A stretch of 64,000 nt of DNA, from assembly GCF_002975205.1 (NCBI RefSeq), contig NZ_PCOC01000002.1:1987501-2051500 (forward strand), written 5' to 3'. Position numbers and translations under genes: made by a program. Shown here in pieces: positions 54,716 through 63,453 of the stretch (positions are counted from its first letter, which is position 1; every line of letters starts with the position of its first letter). The notes under the pieces are model-generated. The model was not told the DNA's origin, did not search any database, and saw only the letters and a list, made by a program, of their open reading frames with translations. The DNA comes from Ochrobactrum vermis. GTDB lineage: Bacteria; Pseudomonadota; Alphaproteobacteria; Rhizobiales; Rhizobiaceae.

Positions 54716-55530
54716 ATTTTCAATCTGCTCCACTCAGCGCATGGATCGGCCTGGTAGGCCTTGTCACGATATTGCTATGTGCTCTCCTTGCACCCTGGAT
54801 CGCGCCTTATGACAGCAACGCGATTGTTGGCGAAGTTTGGGCACCGTCGGGGGCTGAATTTCTGCTCGGTACCGATAATCTTGGGCGCGATCTCCTGTCA
54901 CGTCTGCTTTTCGGCGCGCGGGCGACCGTATTCGTAGCGCTTGCGGCAAGCATCATTGCCTTTTCGCTTGGTGTTACACTCAGCTTCATTGCAGTCACCG
55001 TCGGCGGCACGACGGACCAGCTTATGTCGCGGATCAACGATCTCTTCATGTCGATCCCCGCGCTCATTCTGGCACTGATCGTTCTTGCTGCCCTACCATC
55101 TGGAACCTGGACCCTGATTGCAGTCATGGGACTGATCGAAGCGACCCGTGTCTATCGCATCGGACGTTCCGTAGCGCTCGACATCAGTGTCATGGATTAT
55201 ATCGAAGGTGCCCGTCTGCGCGGTGAGAGCACGCTGTGGATCGTCTTTCGTGAAATCCTCCCGAATGTGGCAGCACCCTTGCTGGGCGAATTCGGATTGC
55301 GGTTTGCCTTCTCCGTTCTTTATCTTTCCGCGCTCTCTTTCCTTGGTTTGGGCATTCAGCCGCCAGTTGCGGATTGGGGCGGCATGGTGAAGGACAACAA
55401 GGACGGTATCGTCTTTGGCATCTCGGCAGCACTCGTCCCCGGTGCCGCAATTGCCCTACTCGCGATCTGCGTCAACCTTGTGGTCGACTGGCTCATCAAC
55501 AAGAGCGCTTCTACGCGGAGGAGCCGATAA
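54712..55530 (+). CDS. Dipeptide-type ABC transporter, permease (DppC type)
   Basis: 272 residues from the ATG at 54712. DppC signatures: FLLGTDNLGRDLLSRLLFGA, VMDYIEGARLRGESTLWIVF, then REILPNV, and SFLGLGIQPPVADWGGMV. Partners the DppB-type permease. Confidence 0.92.
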   Translation: MNFQSAPLSAWIGLVGLVTILLCALLAPWIAPYDSNAIVGEVWAPSGAEFLLGTDNLGRDLLSRLLFGARATVFVALAASIIAFSLGVTLSFIAVTVGGTTDQLMSRINDLFMSIPALILALIVLAALPSGTWTLIAVMGLIEATRVYRIGRSVALDISVMDYIEGARLRGESTLWIVFREILPNVAAPLLGEFGLRFAFSVLYLSALSFLGLGIQPPVADWGGMVKDNKDGIVFGISAALVPGAAIALLAICVNLVVDWLINKSASTRRSR

Positions 55531-57215
55531 TGTCTGGCGGCCAGCACAATACGCTTCGCATTCACAACCTGCGGATAGAAGTTCCGGCAGCATCACCAAT
55601 AGTTCTGGTCAACGACATATCATTCGAGGTCGGCAGCGGGCAGGTACTCGGTCTGATCGGCGAATCCGGAGCTGGGAAATCCACCATCGGCCTGTCCGCC
55701 CTCGCCCATACACGTGGCGGAGCCCGGATTACCGGCGGTGAAATCTGGCTCAACGAACAGAATATTTTGCAACTGCCCGGCAAGGCAGTACGCGGCATCC
55801 GCGGCACGGAAGTCTGCTATGTTGCGCAATCCGCTGCGAGCGCCTTTAACCCGGCTAAACAACTTGGCGATCAAGTTATAGAGGCGTCGGTTCACCACGG
55901 CGTTTTTACGCGGCAGAATGCACAAAAGCGTGCCGTCGAGCTTTTCCGTATTCTCGGTTTGCCGGAACCGGAACAGTTTGGAAAACGTTATCCGCATCAG
56001 GTATCCGGTGGCCAGCTTCAACGCGCAATGACGGCCATGGCCCTTTGTCCCAGCCCGAGCCTCGTCGTCTTCGACGAACCGACGACCGCGCTCGATGTGA
56101 CAACCCAGATCGGTGTTCTTGCCGCCATCAAGGACGCGATAAGACAAACTGGAACGGCCGCTCTTTATATCAGCCACGATCTTGCAGTGGTGGCGCAGAT
56201 TGCCGATGAAATCATGGTGCTGCGCCACGGCTCGATGGTCGAACACGGAACCGCAAGCCAGATCATCGAAAAGCCGGTTGAACCATACACGAAAGCATTG
56301 GTGAGCGCCAAGAACCCGGTACCCAAGAAGGCACCCCTCGACGGCCTGCCACTCCTTGTCGTAGACAAGGTCAGCGCTGGCTATGGTGCTGCGACTAACA
56401 TACTGGAGGACATCAGCTTTAAGCTGCGGCGCGGAACCACACTTGCGGTCGTCGGTGAATCCGGTTCGGGCAAGTCAACGCTTGGACGCGTGATTACGGG
56501 ACTGCTAGCACCGTCAGCCGGAACGATCCAATTTGATGGAACGGCACTCCCCGCTTCTTTCAACAAGAGACCCCGCGAATTATTGCGCCGTATTCAGCTG
56601 ATCCATCAGATGGCGGATACGGCACTCAATCCCAGACACAGCGTCAGAGAGCTGATCGGTAGACCACTGTCGCTCTATTTCGGCATGAAAAAGACCGACC
56701 GGGAACAGCGTGTGCGCGAACTGCTCGACCAGATTGAACTCGGACCGCAATTTCTGGATCGCCTGCCATCGGAACTTTCCGGCGGACAAAAGCAGCGCGT
56801 CGCAATTGCCCGCGCGCTCGCTGCCAAACCAGAGCTTATCGTCTGCGATGAACCGACATCGGCGCTCGACCCGCTGGTTGCCGAAGGCATTCTCGAATTG
56901 TTGTGCCGCCTCCAGGCCGAAACAGCGATCAGCTATCTGTTCATTACCCACGATATCGAGATCGTGCGGGCTATCGCCGATAGTGTTGCCGTCATGCATC
57001 ACGGTCGGATCATACGCTATGGCGACAAGACATCTGTCCTGTCGCCACCCTTCGATGACTACACGAAATTGCTTCTGGACAGCGTTCCCAAGCTCGAAAT
57101 CGGCTGGCTGGACCGTCTGCAGGCAGAGCGCCGGAACACAGATAACAAGATCGATACAGACGGTTATCGGCAACTGGCACCAAACAGAACAATCAGGCAG
57201 GAGAAAGCAACATGA
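55530..57215 (+). CDS. Dipeptide-type ABC transporter, fused double ATP-binding protein (DppDF type)
   Basis: 561 residues from the ATG at 55530 after CGGAGGAG. Two complete ATPase halves. First: Walker A GESGAGKST, signature VSGGQLQRAMTAMALC, Walker B LVVFDEPTTALDV. Second: [39 protein letters not shown]. It combines in one chain what DppD and DppF do separately. The stop overlaps the start of the M20 peptidase gene. Confidence 0.93.
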   Translation: MSGGQHNTLRIHNLRIEVPAASPIVLVNDISFEVGSGQVLGLIGESGAGKSTIGLSALAHTRGGARITGGEIWLNEQNILQLPGKAVRGIRGTEVCYVAQSAASAFNPAKQLGDQVIEASVHHGVFTRQNAQKRAVELFRILGLPEPEQFGKRYPHQVSGGQLQRAMTAMALCPSPSLVVFDEPTTALDVTTQIGVLAAIKDAIRQTGTAALYISHDLAVVAQIADEIMVLRHGSMVEHGTASQIIEKPVEPYTKALVSAKNPVPKKAPLDGLPLLVVDKVSAGYGAATNILEDISFKLRRGTTLAVVGESGSGKSTLGRVITGLLAPSAGTIQFDGTALPASFNKRPRELLRRIQLIHQMADTALNPRHSVRELIGRPLSLYFGMKKTDREQRVRELLDQIELGPQFLDRLPSELSGGQKQRVAIARALAAKPELIVCDEPTSALDPLVAEGILELLCRLQAETAISYLFITHDIEIVRAIADSVAVMHHGRIIRYGDKTSVLSPPFDDYTKLLLDSVPKLEIGWLDRLQAERRNTDNKIDTDGYRQLAPNRTIRQEKAT

Positions 57216-58588
57216 GCTGGCGTGAATACATTGATCGGGAACAGGAACGCTTTGTCGCGGATCTTCTGGACTTCATTCGCATCCCTTCGGTTTCGGCCGT
57301 GCCTGAACATGCTCCCGACGTAAAGCGTGCTGCTCAATGGATTGCCGACCGCCTCACCAAATCCGGCCTTGAAAATGTTGTCGTGCTACCAACCGCAGGC
57401 CATCCTTGCGTTTATGCCGATTGGCTTCATGCCGGGCCGGATAAACCGACCGTGCTTATTTACGGTCACTTCGATGTACAGCCAGCCGAGCCCTTCGACC
57501 TGTGGACGTCACCACCGTTCGAACCTGAAATCCGCGACGAACGTGTCTACGGTCGAGGGGCATCGGATGACAAGGGCAGCCTGCTGACATCGGTTTTTGG
57601 CGTAGAAGCGCTTTTGGCCACCGAAAAAGCCTTACCGGTCAATGTGAAGTTTATCTTCGAGGGGCAAGAAGAGATCGGCTCGCCTGATCTGCCGCCCTTT
57701 GTTGAAGAAAATCGCGAGCGGCTTGCTGCAGACATGATTTTCTCAGCCGATGGACTACAGTGGAGTGCAGATACACCGCAGCTAGTCATGGGACTGAAAG
57801 GTATTGTCGGGCTGGATATCGTTGTCACCGGCCCGCACTCCGATCAGCATTCGGGCCTGCATGGCGGCGGCATAGCAAACCCGGCAACTGCACTTGCCCA
57901 GATCCTGGCCTCCTTGAAGTCTGTCGACGGTCGCATCACTGTCGATAATTTCTATGACGATGTGTTGCCCCTGACCGATGATGACCGAGCTGCGATGGCG
58001 CGTATTCCGTATGACGAAGCCGACTATCTAGCCCAGTCTGGCGCACCGGCGACAGCCGGCGAACCGGGATATACAACCTATGAACGCCTCTGGGCACGTC
58101 CGACACTGGACGTGAACGGCGTATATAGCGGCTGGCAGGGAAGTGGTGTAAAAACCGTTCTGCCAGCCCAGGCGACCGCCAAGATCACCTGTCGCCTTGT
58201 TGCGGGTCAAACACCCCGACGCGTGGTGGAGCTTATCACCAAGCATGTCGAACGGCATCTTCCATCAGGTGTAACGGCGAAGGTCGTTCATCTGCCCGGC
58301 GACGCCGACCCGTTCATCGTTCCCTATGGGCATAATTCCAGCCAGATCGCAGCAAATGTTCTGGAGGAAGTCTATAACCGCAAGCCTTACATTGCCCGGC
58401 TCGGTGGTTCGATACCTGTCATGCAGACCTTGCTCGACGTTCTCGGTGTTCACGCCACAATGTTCGGCTTCTCGCATGGCGATGAAAATCTTCATGCGCC
58501 AGACGAGTTTTTCCGCCTTCCGGTCTTTCGCCAGGGGCAGATAGCCTATGCCCGTCTCTTGCTCGAGCTGGGGCGCACGAACGGCTGA
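57212..58588 (+). CDS. M20-family dipeptidase
   Basis: 458 residues, two-zinc metallopeptidase of the M20/CNDP type. Metal ligands and base: YGHFDVQPAEPFDLW, VYGRGASDDKGS, FEGQEEIGSPDLP, MIFSADG and GFSHGDENLHAPDE. No signal peptide, so it acts in the cytoplasm. Translationally coupled to the double ATPase gene, it probably cleaves the imported dipeptides. Specificity may include non-standard bonds; not determinable here. Confidence 0.93.
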   Translation: MSWREYIDREQERFVADLLDFIRIPSVSAVPEHAPDVKRAAQWIADRLTKSGLENVVVLPTAGHPCVYADWLHAGPDKPTVLIYGHFDVQPAEPFDLWTSPPFEPEIRDERVYGRGASDDKGSLLTSVFGVEALLATEKALPVNVKFIFEGQEEIGSPDLPPFVEENRERLAADMIFSADGLQWSADTPQLVMGLKGIVGLDIVVTGPHSDQHSGLHGGGIANPATALAQILASLKSVDGRITVDNFYDDVLPLTDDDRAAMARIPYDEADYLAQSGAPATAGEPGYTTYERLWARPTLDVNGVYSGWQGSGVKTVLPAQATAKITCRLVAGQTPRRVVELITKHVERHLPSGVTAKVVHLPGDADPFIVPYGHNSSQIAANVLEEVYNRKPYIARLGGSIPVMQTLLDVLGVHATMFGFSHGDENLHAPDEFFRLPVFRQGQIAYARLLLELGRTNG

Positions 58589-58624
58589 AACTACGGCGAA
58601 ACGCATGGCATGAAAGCTTCACCC

Positions 58625-58674
58625 GGTGTTTCGATAGCGTTTCAGAACCCCATTTCTGAAACGCTATCGACACC
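58625..58674. terminator. Long perfect hairpin after the M20 dipeptidase gene
   Basis: TCGATAGCGTTTCAGAA (58631-58647) pairs with all 17 bases of TTCTGAAACGCTATCGA (58654-58670) around a six-base loop. GGTG/CACC extends it past a two-base bulge. No T-run follows. It lies 37 bases after the stop and upstream of the AraC-type gene; it could be a terminator, an mRNA end-stabiliser or a regulator site. Confidence 0.6.
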
Positions 58675-58721
58675 AAACAGGTAACGCAACCCGACAAGTT
58701 CCAGATGATCAGATCTTGAAG

Positions 58722-59723
58722 ATGGATTGGTTTCAAATGTCGACAGCAACGCAGGCATTGGACACGATTGCAGAGCTGCAATTTCTGGAGAGCCGGATAA
58801 ATACAGTTGGCTTTTCTCGAAGCAATCCTCGTCTTTATAATTCAATCAACGAGGCCGGTCGCGGTAAAATCCCATCGTCACCGGGCATTGGGAACGAGCC
58901 TTCGCCAGCTATCCGATGCTATCGGGTGGACACCATTACGATTGCCAAGGCAGAACTTGAAGAGCAAAGCCTTTATCTCACTCTCACGCGTTCATCTGTG
59001 GAATTCCAGAACAAGTATATTGTTCAGGCAGTCCTTACAGGCGATGCTACGTTCCAACACAATGGCTTCGATGTTTTCGTCGGGCCGGGCGACATGATTG
59101 TTATCGATACGTCGAAACCTTTAGCGGTGAAGTCCACCATTGGTAGCACACATACGGTCGCGATCTTGCCACGTGAGCTTCTTGAACGGTCGCTTTCAAC
59201 TTCAGATCCGCACGGTATGGTTTTCAGTCAAGCGAAACCGACCACACGTCTTTTGATGGAATTTCTAGCCAGTCTTGTTGAAAATTCCAGCAACCTCACC
59301 AATCGCGAGGCCATGGCGGCACAGGACGCGTTGATATCGCTTCTGGTTGCCTGCTTAAACAGCGCAACAGAATGCACTGAAGAATCTACCGCGATCAATC
59401 TTTCGCTGCGTCGCCGGGTCTTGATCTATATCGACGCCAATCTGCTGAACCCCGCACTGAACCCTGATATGGTGCGCCGCGAACTCAATATATCACGCTC
59501 ACATCTTTATCGCTGTTTCGAACGGGATGGAGGTGTGATGACGCTGATCCGGAACAAACGGCTCGCATTCGCGCATCGATTGATCGTTACAAACCAAGGC
59601 AAACGATTTACGTCGAAAGAACTCGCTTACATGTGCGGTTTCAACGATGGGAACCAGTTCACCAAAGCATTCAAGAGCTTCTTCAATATACATCCGAAAG
59701 ATGCCATGGTTCTAGCGGACTAA
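58722..59723 (+). CDS. AraC-family regulator, FeaR-like
   Basis: 333 residues from the ATG at 58722 (58737 is another possible start, MSTATQALD). The N-terminal AraC-binding-like sensor runs to about residue 200. The C-terminal HTH domain is NPDMVRRELNISRSHLYRCF, then FTSKELAYMCGFNDGNQFTK and AFKSFFNIHPKDA. It follows the dipeptide operon on the same strand and may regulate it. Confidence 0.85.
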   Translation: MDWFQMSTATQALDTIAELQFLESRINTVGFSRSNPRLYNSINEAGRGKIPSSPGIGNEPSPAIRCYRVDTITIAKAELEEQSLYLTLTRSSVEFQNKYIVQAVLTGDATFQHNGFDVFVGPGDMIVIDTSKPLAVKSTIGSTHTVAILPRELLERSLSTSDPHGMVFSQAKPTTRLLMEFLASLVENSSNLTNREAMAAQDALISLLVACLNSATECTEESTAINLSLRRRVLIYIDANLLNPALNPDMVRRELNISRSHLYRCFERDGGVMTLIRNKRLAFAHRLIVTNQGKRFTSKELAYMCGFNDGNQFTKAFKSFFNIHPKDAMVLAD

Positions 59724-59935
59724 ATTTGATGTTTGATATCCGTTCGACATGGCCCTCGCGGAAGCATGGCTCGTCCTGACGCAGATAGAAGCCCAGATTT
59801 CTGTAAATGCTTTGCGCCTTGACAATCTCGACCAAATTGCAGTGCGACCATCTGGCATGTTATCCGGAATACTTGCCACTTTTCGTCGTCGAGCAATTGC
59901 ACCTTGACGGACTTATCGAAATGGCGGCCCTTAGA
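59724..59935 (-). pseudogene. Remnant of a GNAT acetyltransferase gene
   Basis: Minus-strand frame pieces resemble the two ends of a GNAT protein joined after an internal deletion. HFDKSVKVQLLDDEKWQVFR (about 59920-59861) looks like the N-terminus of such proteins. LVEIVKAQSIYRNLGFYLRQ, then DEPCFREGHVERI, in another frame (about 59840-59740) looks like the C-terminal part. The central acetyl-CoA loop is missing. The call rests on pattern recognition in short segments. The rest of 59724-60115 holds repeats only. Confidence 0.4.
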
Positions 59936-60034
59936 GCGCGTTTCGATCTGACTGAATCAGATCGATACTCTAGCTATTTGGTCTAACGCGCATCTTTTCC
60001 GAAAACCGTTTCACACCTTTCGGGATGCGCTCTA
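59935..60034. repeat. Two dispersed palindromic repeats in tandem
   Basis: First unit: AGAGCGCGTTTCGATCTGAC followed by TGAATCAGATCGATACTCTA, with CGATCTGA/TCAGATCG able to pair. Second unit, 59985-60034: ACGCGCATCTTTTCCGAAAA followed by TTTCGGGATGCGCTCTAA, closely like the repeat at 17706-17764. Both belong to the TAGAGC/GCTCTA-ended class of this window. Confidence 0.65.
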
Positions 60035-60115
60035 AACATCCAAGCAGTCTCAGCTTCTTAACATTCAAAATGTTACTGCCGCCATCCTAGATGAAACGCT
60101 TGTGACGTTTCCAAA

Positions 60116-60385
60116 CTATCTGCGCTTCACAACACATTCATAACTGCCAAATGAACACGGGAGGCACTGCCCACCTTTTTCGTCGCAGAAGACTCTGCAT
60201 GTCCAGTAAGACCCATAATCGCAAAAGTCAGGCTTCATCTTTTTTGTCATAGCTGCAAATTTTAAAGTCGGAAGCGCGTTAGGGATTGTTGACACGCTCA
60301 TCGGGCCCGAACTGGGTGCCGCATATACACCTACGGTGCCGAGCAAAATAAAACCGACAGCAAGAAAGGATAGGTGCGATTTCAT
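60116..60385 (-). CDS. Small cysteine-rich secreted protein, unknown
   Basis: 89 residues behind a strong ribosome site (AGGAGGTCGTC directly before the ATG). Sec signal peptide, MKSHLSFLAVGFILLGTVGV, then YAAPSS with cleavage near AYA-type residues 20-23. The mature part holds six cysteines in the last 37 residues: DFCDYGSYWTC, RVFC, GGQCLPC and YEC, enough for three disulfides, and ends in KRR. I do not recognise a family. Alone on its strand in a decayed region, yet intact. Confidence 0.7.
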   Translation of the reverse strand: MKSHLSFLAVGFILLGTVGVYAAPSSGPMSVSTIPNALPTLKFAAMTKKMKPDFCDYGSYWTCRVFCDEKGGQCLPCSFGSYECVVKRR

Positions 60386-60730
60386 GACGACCTCCTATAA
60401 CAAGGTCCTGCTATCATGAGCCTGTTTTCAAATCGGTGCACACCCAATCCAGCTGGTGCAAGAATGTATTGGCAAAAAGGCATTGCGAAGTTGTCTTGAT
60501 AAAACCGAACAGTAATAATCCGCCGATGATCTGGCGCTCGTCACAAAGGTCCGGTCAGCGATGACGTTCATAGAGCAATCGTGGAATGCTGTGTAGTCAG
60601 TGTAACTGCGTTCAAAAATAAGCCATCTCGTGCAATGGAAATTCTTGCAACGAAACCGTTATTCCTGTTCTGAAATATGCCCCCGGTATGGACCGGGGGC
60701 TTGAGTTCGCGGGAGGTTAAATCGTGTTGC
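60386..60730. other. Gene-poor stretch upstream of the small secreted protein
   Basis: 345 bases with no convincing gene. It includes the upstream region of the small secreted protein (near 60386-60480) and the hairpin at 60679-60700. Nothing else was recognised. Confidence 0.5.
60679..60700 (-). terminator. Hairpin terminator of the autotransporter remnant
   Basis: GCCCCCGGT (60679-60687) pairs perfectly with ACCGGGGGC (60692-60700) around four bases, 31 bases beyond the minus-strand stop at 60731. It probably was the terminator of the original autotransporter gene. Confidence 0.65.
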
Positions 60731-60917
60731 CTACCAGTTGACCTTGAAGCCGATATTACCCTTGATGGCATAGCTGTCGGCGAAATGATTGAGCGACGTG
60801 TTGAGCGAGCCTTCGCCGTAGAACGCATATTTGTTGTCGGCCCAGGCGTAGGTGCCACCGGCACCGATGCCACCCCAAGTGCCATCATCATCGGTGAGCA
60901 GCGCAAGATCGAGAGGC
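60731..60917 (-). pseudogene. 3' remnant of an autotransporter/outer-membrane barrel gene
   Basis: About 62 residues remain: [40 protein letters not shown], then [12 protein letters not shown] and stop. The glycine-rich strands and the final aromatic residue fit the last strands of an autotransporter beta-barrel. At about 60917 the frame runs into transposase-like sequence, so the 5' part was removed or displaced. Confidence 0.7.
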
Positions 60918-61267
60918 AGAGAAGGTGTAGCTTGCCGCAAGACGGCAGTGATCGTCCGGCCATCATGCCGAATATTCTGAATCGCCAGTTTGCGGCGGAT
61001 AGACCGAAACAGAAGTGGGTGGCCGATTTTACCAATCTATGAACGGCTGAAGGTTGGCTCTATGTGGCAGCTATCATCGAGCTGTTCTCTCGCCGTGTCG
61101 TCGACTGGTCGATGAATAACACTATGACCTCCCAGCTCGTGACCGACGCGCTGATCATCTGGCACGCAGGAAAGCCGGATGCGCGACTACATCACTCGGA
61201 CCAGAGTAGCCGGTATATCAGCGAGCAGTCCAGCACTTCATGGCCTGACACGGCATCACCGGCTTAA
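60918..61267 (+). pseudogene. Degenerate IS3-family transposase OrfB fragment
   Basis: Plus-strand frame reads [29 protein letters not shown], stop, TAEGWLYVAAIIELFSRRVV and DWSMNNTMTSQLVTDALIIW. These match the central part of IS3-group integrases. A TGA at 61039-61041 stands where a tryptophan codon is expected (FTYIWTAEGW in relatives). The text becomes garbled after HHSDQSSRYIS. Different in sequence from the intact element at 48.5 kb. Confidence 0.8.
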
Positions 61268-61483
61268 CTCGGCGCCCGAAAAACCAGCAGCAGGCCATGG
61301 TTTCAAATCTTATGTCCCTGTCGATCGGATGTTCAGTTCGAGAGATTTGGAGTTTGATTCGCGAGAGGTTAGTGACGCCGTCATACGCGCTAGATTATAA
61401 ACCAATTCGCACCCAGTCGCAAAGCAAGCCAATCCCTAAATCATACCGCCAACCCGAACCTGTTGCAGTATCCGCGCCACATA

Positions 61484-63076
61484 TCAGTTTCCGGCCAGCA
61501 TCTTTGCAAGCATGAAGCCCGAGCCGGCACCGGTGCCAGCACCGGGCCAGTTGGAAGCACCGCACATATAAAGCGAGCGGATGGGCGTCTTGTAGCGCGA
61601 ATAGCCTGCAATGGGGCGGAACAGGAAGTTTTGGTCAAGGTGATGTGAGCCGCTTAGATTATCACCACCGATAAGATTGGCGTTCTCACGCTCAAGGTCT
61701 GCGGGAGAAAAGACCGAGCGCGCCCGGATCATGCCGCCAATCCCGGGCGCATAGCGCTCGAGGATGCTTATGACCCGATCGGCATAGGCATCCTTCACAC
61801 TGTTCCAATCTCCACCGGCGATCTCACCGATCGCGTCGCCCTTGATCTCTGCCGGGAGAACACGCACCTGTACCCACAGAACATGCTTGCCTTCCGGAGC
61901 ACGCGATGGATCAATGGCCGTGGGCTGGCCAACCACAAGGGCCGGTTCTCCAGGCAGCAATCCATCCATAGCTTCCGCGTAAACGCGCGCCATCATGGCG
62001 AGGTCAGGGGCAATATGGACATAAGCGAAACGCTTGAGTTCAGCGCCCGCAGTCCAGTTTGGCAGCTCGTCCATGGCAAGATGGATCATCATCGTGCCGG
62101 GGCCGGCACGAAAAGCATTCGTCGCCTTGTGAACTTTTTGCGGAACAGCCGACTGGGGCAGCATGTCACTGCCAAACAGCACTTTGGGATTGAGATTGGC
62201 GATCACCGCTCGTTTCCCATTCAACGCGCGTCCGTCGGACAGAACCACACCCGTGGCCCTTCCGGCCTTGTCGAGACTGATCTTTTCAACACGCTGTCCA
62301 AGAATGAGTTGTCCACCCTTCTCCTGCAGGAGTCCCACCATCGCGCGAATGATCGTGTCGACTCCTCCTTTGCCGATGACCATGCCGAACGCCTGATTGG
62401 CCATTGACTCGAGATAGGGAAACAGCGCTCCGCCTGCGACGTCAGGTGCGAAGTCAAGATGCAGACCCCAAGCAGCCATCATGGCTTTGAGTTTGGGACT
62501 TTCAAAATTTGCGTCAAGAAAATCACGTGGCGTCGCCAGCAAAAGCTGTGCGACGCGCCAGAGATTATCCATACCGAGTGACCTGTAGGCCTTCCAGACT
62601 GTTCTTGCGGCGGCCAGAGACGGCATCGGCGAGCCGAGCAAGCCGAAAATATGCGGCGCATTGCGCTCAAAATCAGAGAGCATCGCCGCCCACGCCTCGG
62701 CATCAACGGGCGACAGCTCCGCAATCCGGGCATTCGTTACGGTCACATCGCTGGACACGCCAAGTTGGGTGCCATCGCGAAAGACACTGGCAAAGCAATC
62801 TTGTGCAGGTACGAACTCGAGACCGTGTGCTGCAAGATCTGCGGCGTAGGTTGCATGAAAAGCTGAGCCCGCGAACATCGACAGGTTCATGGCAGCCCAG
62901 TCATGACGGAAGCCCGACTCAGTCAGTTCCAAGGTCTTCACCGCCCCGCCAGGAGAAGCCGCTGCTTCGACAACAGCAACCCGCCAACCTTTTGACGCCA
63001 GATGCACCGCCGCAGCGAGGCCATTATGCCCTGCGCCGACGACGACCGCATCGAATTCCATGTCTTGTCCACCCAT
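61484..63076 (-). CDS. FAD-dependent oxidoreductase, phytoene-desaturase/PYROXD2-like
   Basis: 530 residues. N-terminal FAD motif DAVVVGAGHNGLAAAVHLAS, then VAVVEAAASPGGAVKTLEL. The C-terminus MCGASNWPGAGTGAGSGFML is typical of the amine-oxidase/carotenoid-desaturase-like group. No carotenoid genes are near, so a carotenoid role is not supported. Starts at 63076 or, less likely, at 63061. Divergent from a second member of the same family. Confidence 0.85.
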   Translation of the reverse strand: MGGQDMEFDAVVVGAGHNGLAAAVHLASKGWRVAVVEAAASPGGAVKTLELTESGFRHDWAAMNLSMFAGSAFHATYAADLAAHGLEFVPAQDCFASVFRDGTQLGVSSDVTVTNARIAELSPVDAEAWAAMLSDFERNAPHIFGLLGSPMPSLAAARTVWKAYRSLGMDNLWRVAQLLLATPRDFLDANFESPKLKAMMAAWGLHLDFAPDVAGGALFPYLESMANQAFGMVIGKGGVDTIIRAMVGLLQEKGGQLILGQRVEKISLDKAGRATGVVLSDGRALNGKRAVIANLNPKVLFGSDMLPQSAVPQKVHKATNAFRAGPGTMMIHLAMDELPNWTAGAELKRFAYVHIAPDLAMMARVYAEAMDGLLPGEPALVVGQPTAIDPSRAPEGKHVLWVQVRVLPAEIKGDAIGEIAGGDWNSVKDAYADRVISILERYAPGIGGMIRARSVFSPADLERENANLIGGDNLSGSHHLDQNFLFRPIAGYSRYKTPIRSLYMCGASNWPGAGTGAGSGFMLAKMLAGN

Positions 63077-63453
63077 TTAGGCCCCCATTATTTTCAAATG
63101 CATATAATTGCGCAACTCTATGTCAGCAGAGCTTCTGACGTCTCAGATCTAGATCAAGAGGCTACCGGGTGTATACCGGGTGTATTGAAGGATCGAGAAG
63201 GTGGATACGTCGAAAAGTTCAACTTTGAGAGCAGGCATTTCATTGCATTCACATATGATATCTTTTAAGCTTCAAGGAAATTCATATCAAGCTTTTTCAA
63301 GAAGCGAATAAGGGGAAGTACATGTCGCAAAATTCTCTGTTGGACTTGAGGGAACGGGCTCGCCGATACGCGCGCTCGCACTGGTGACGAAGTAATCGAT
63401 ACAGGGCCAGCTTAGCAGGGCCTACCGGCCATTTTCTGGGGAGCGACGGCACA
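63077..63453. promoter_or_regulatory. Divergent region between two FAD oxidoreductase genes, with a tandem repeat
   Basis: 377 bases. TACCGGGTGTA occurs twice head to tail (63163-63173, 63174-63184). GTCAG/CTGAC arms lie at 63122-63139. A very short open frame with a good ribosome site lies at 63322-63387. Otherwise nothing is recognised; both promoters should be here. Confidence 0.55.
63322..63387 (+). CDS. Possible 21-residue micro-protein or leader peptide
   Basis: ATG at 63322 after AGGGGAAGTAC, then 21 codons to TGA (63385-63387). The product starts MSQNSLLDLRERARR and is basic, with five arginines and two aromatic residues near the end. It lies 66 bases before the FAD oxidoreductase start at 63454. 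It may be a leader peptide, a true small protein or the stub of a lost gene; there is no homologue that I recognise. Confidence 0.35.
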   Translation: MSQNSLLDLRERARRYARSHW

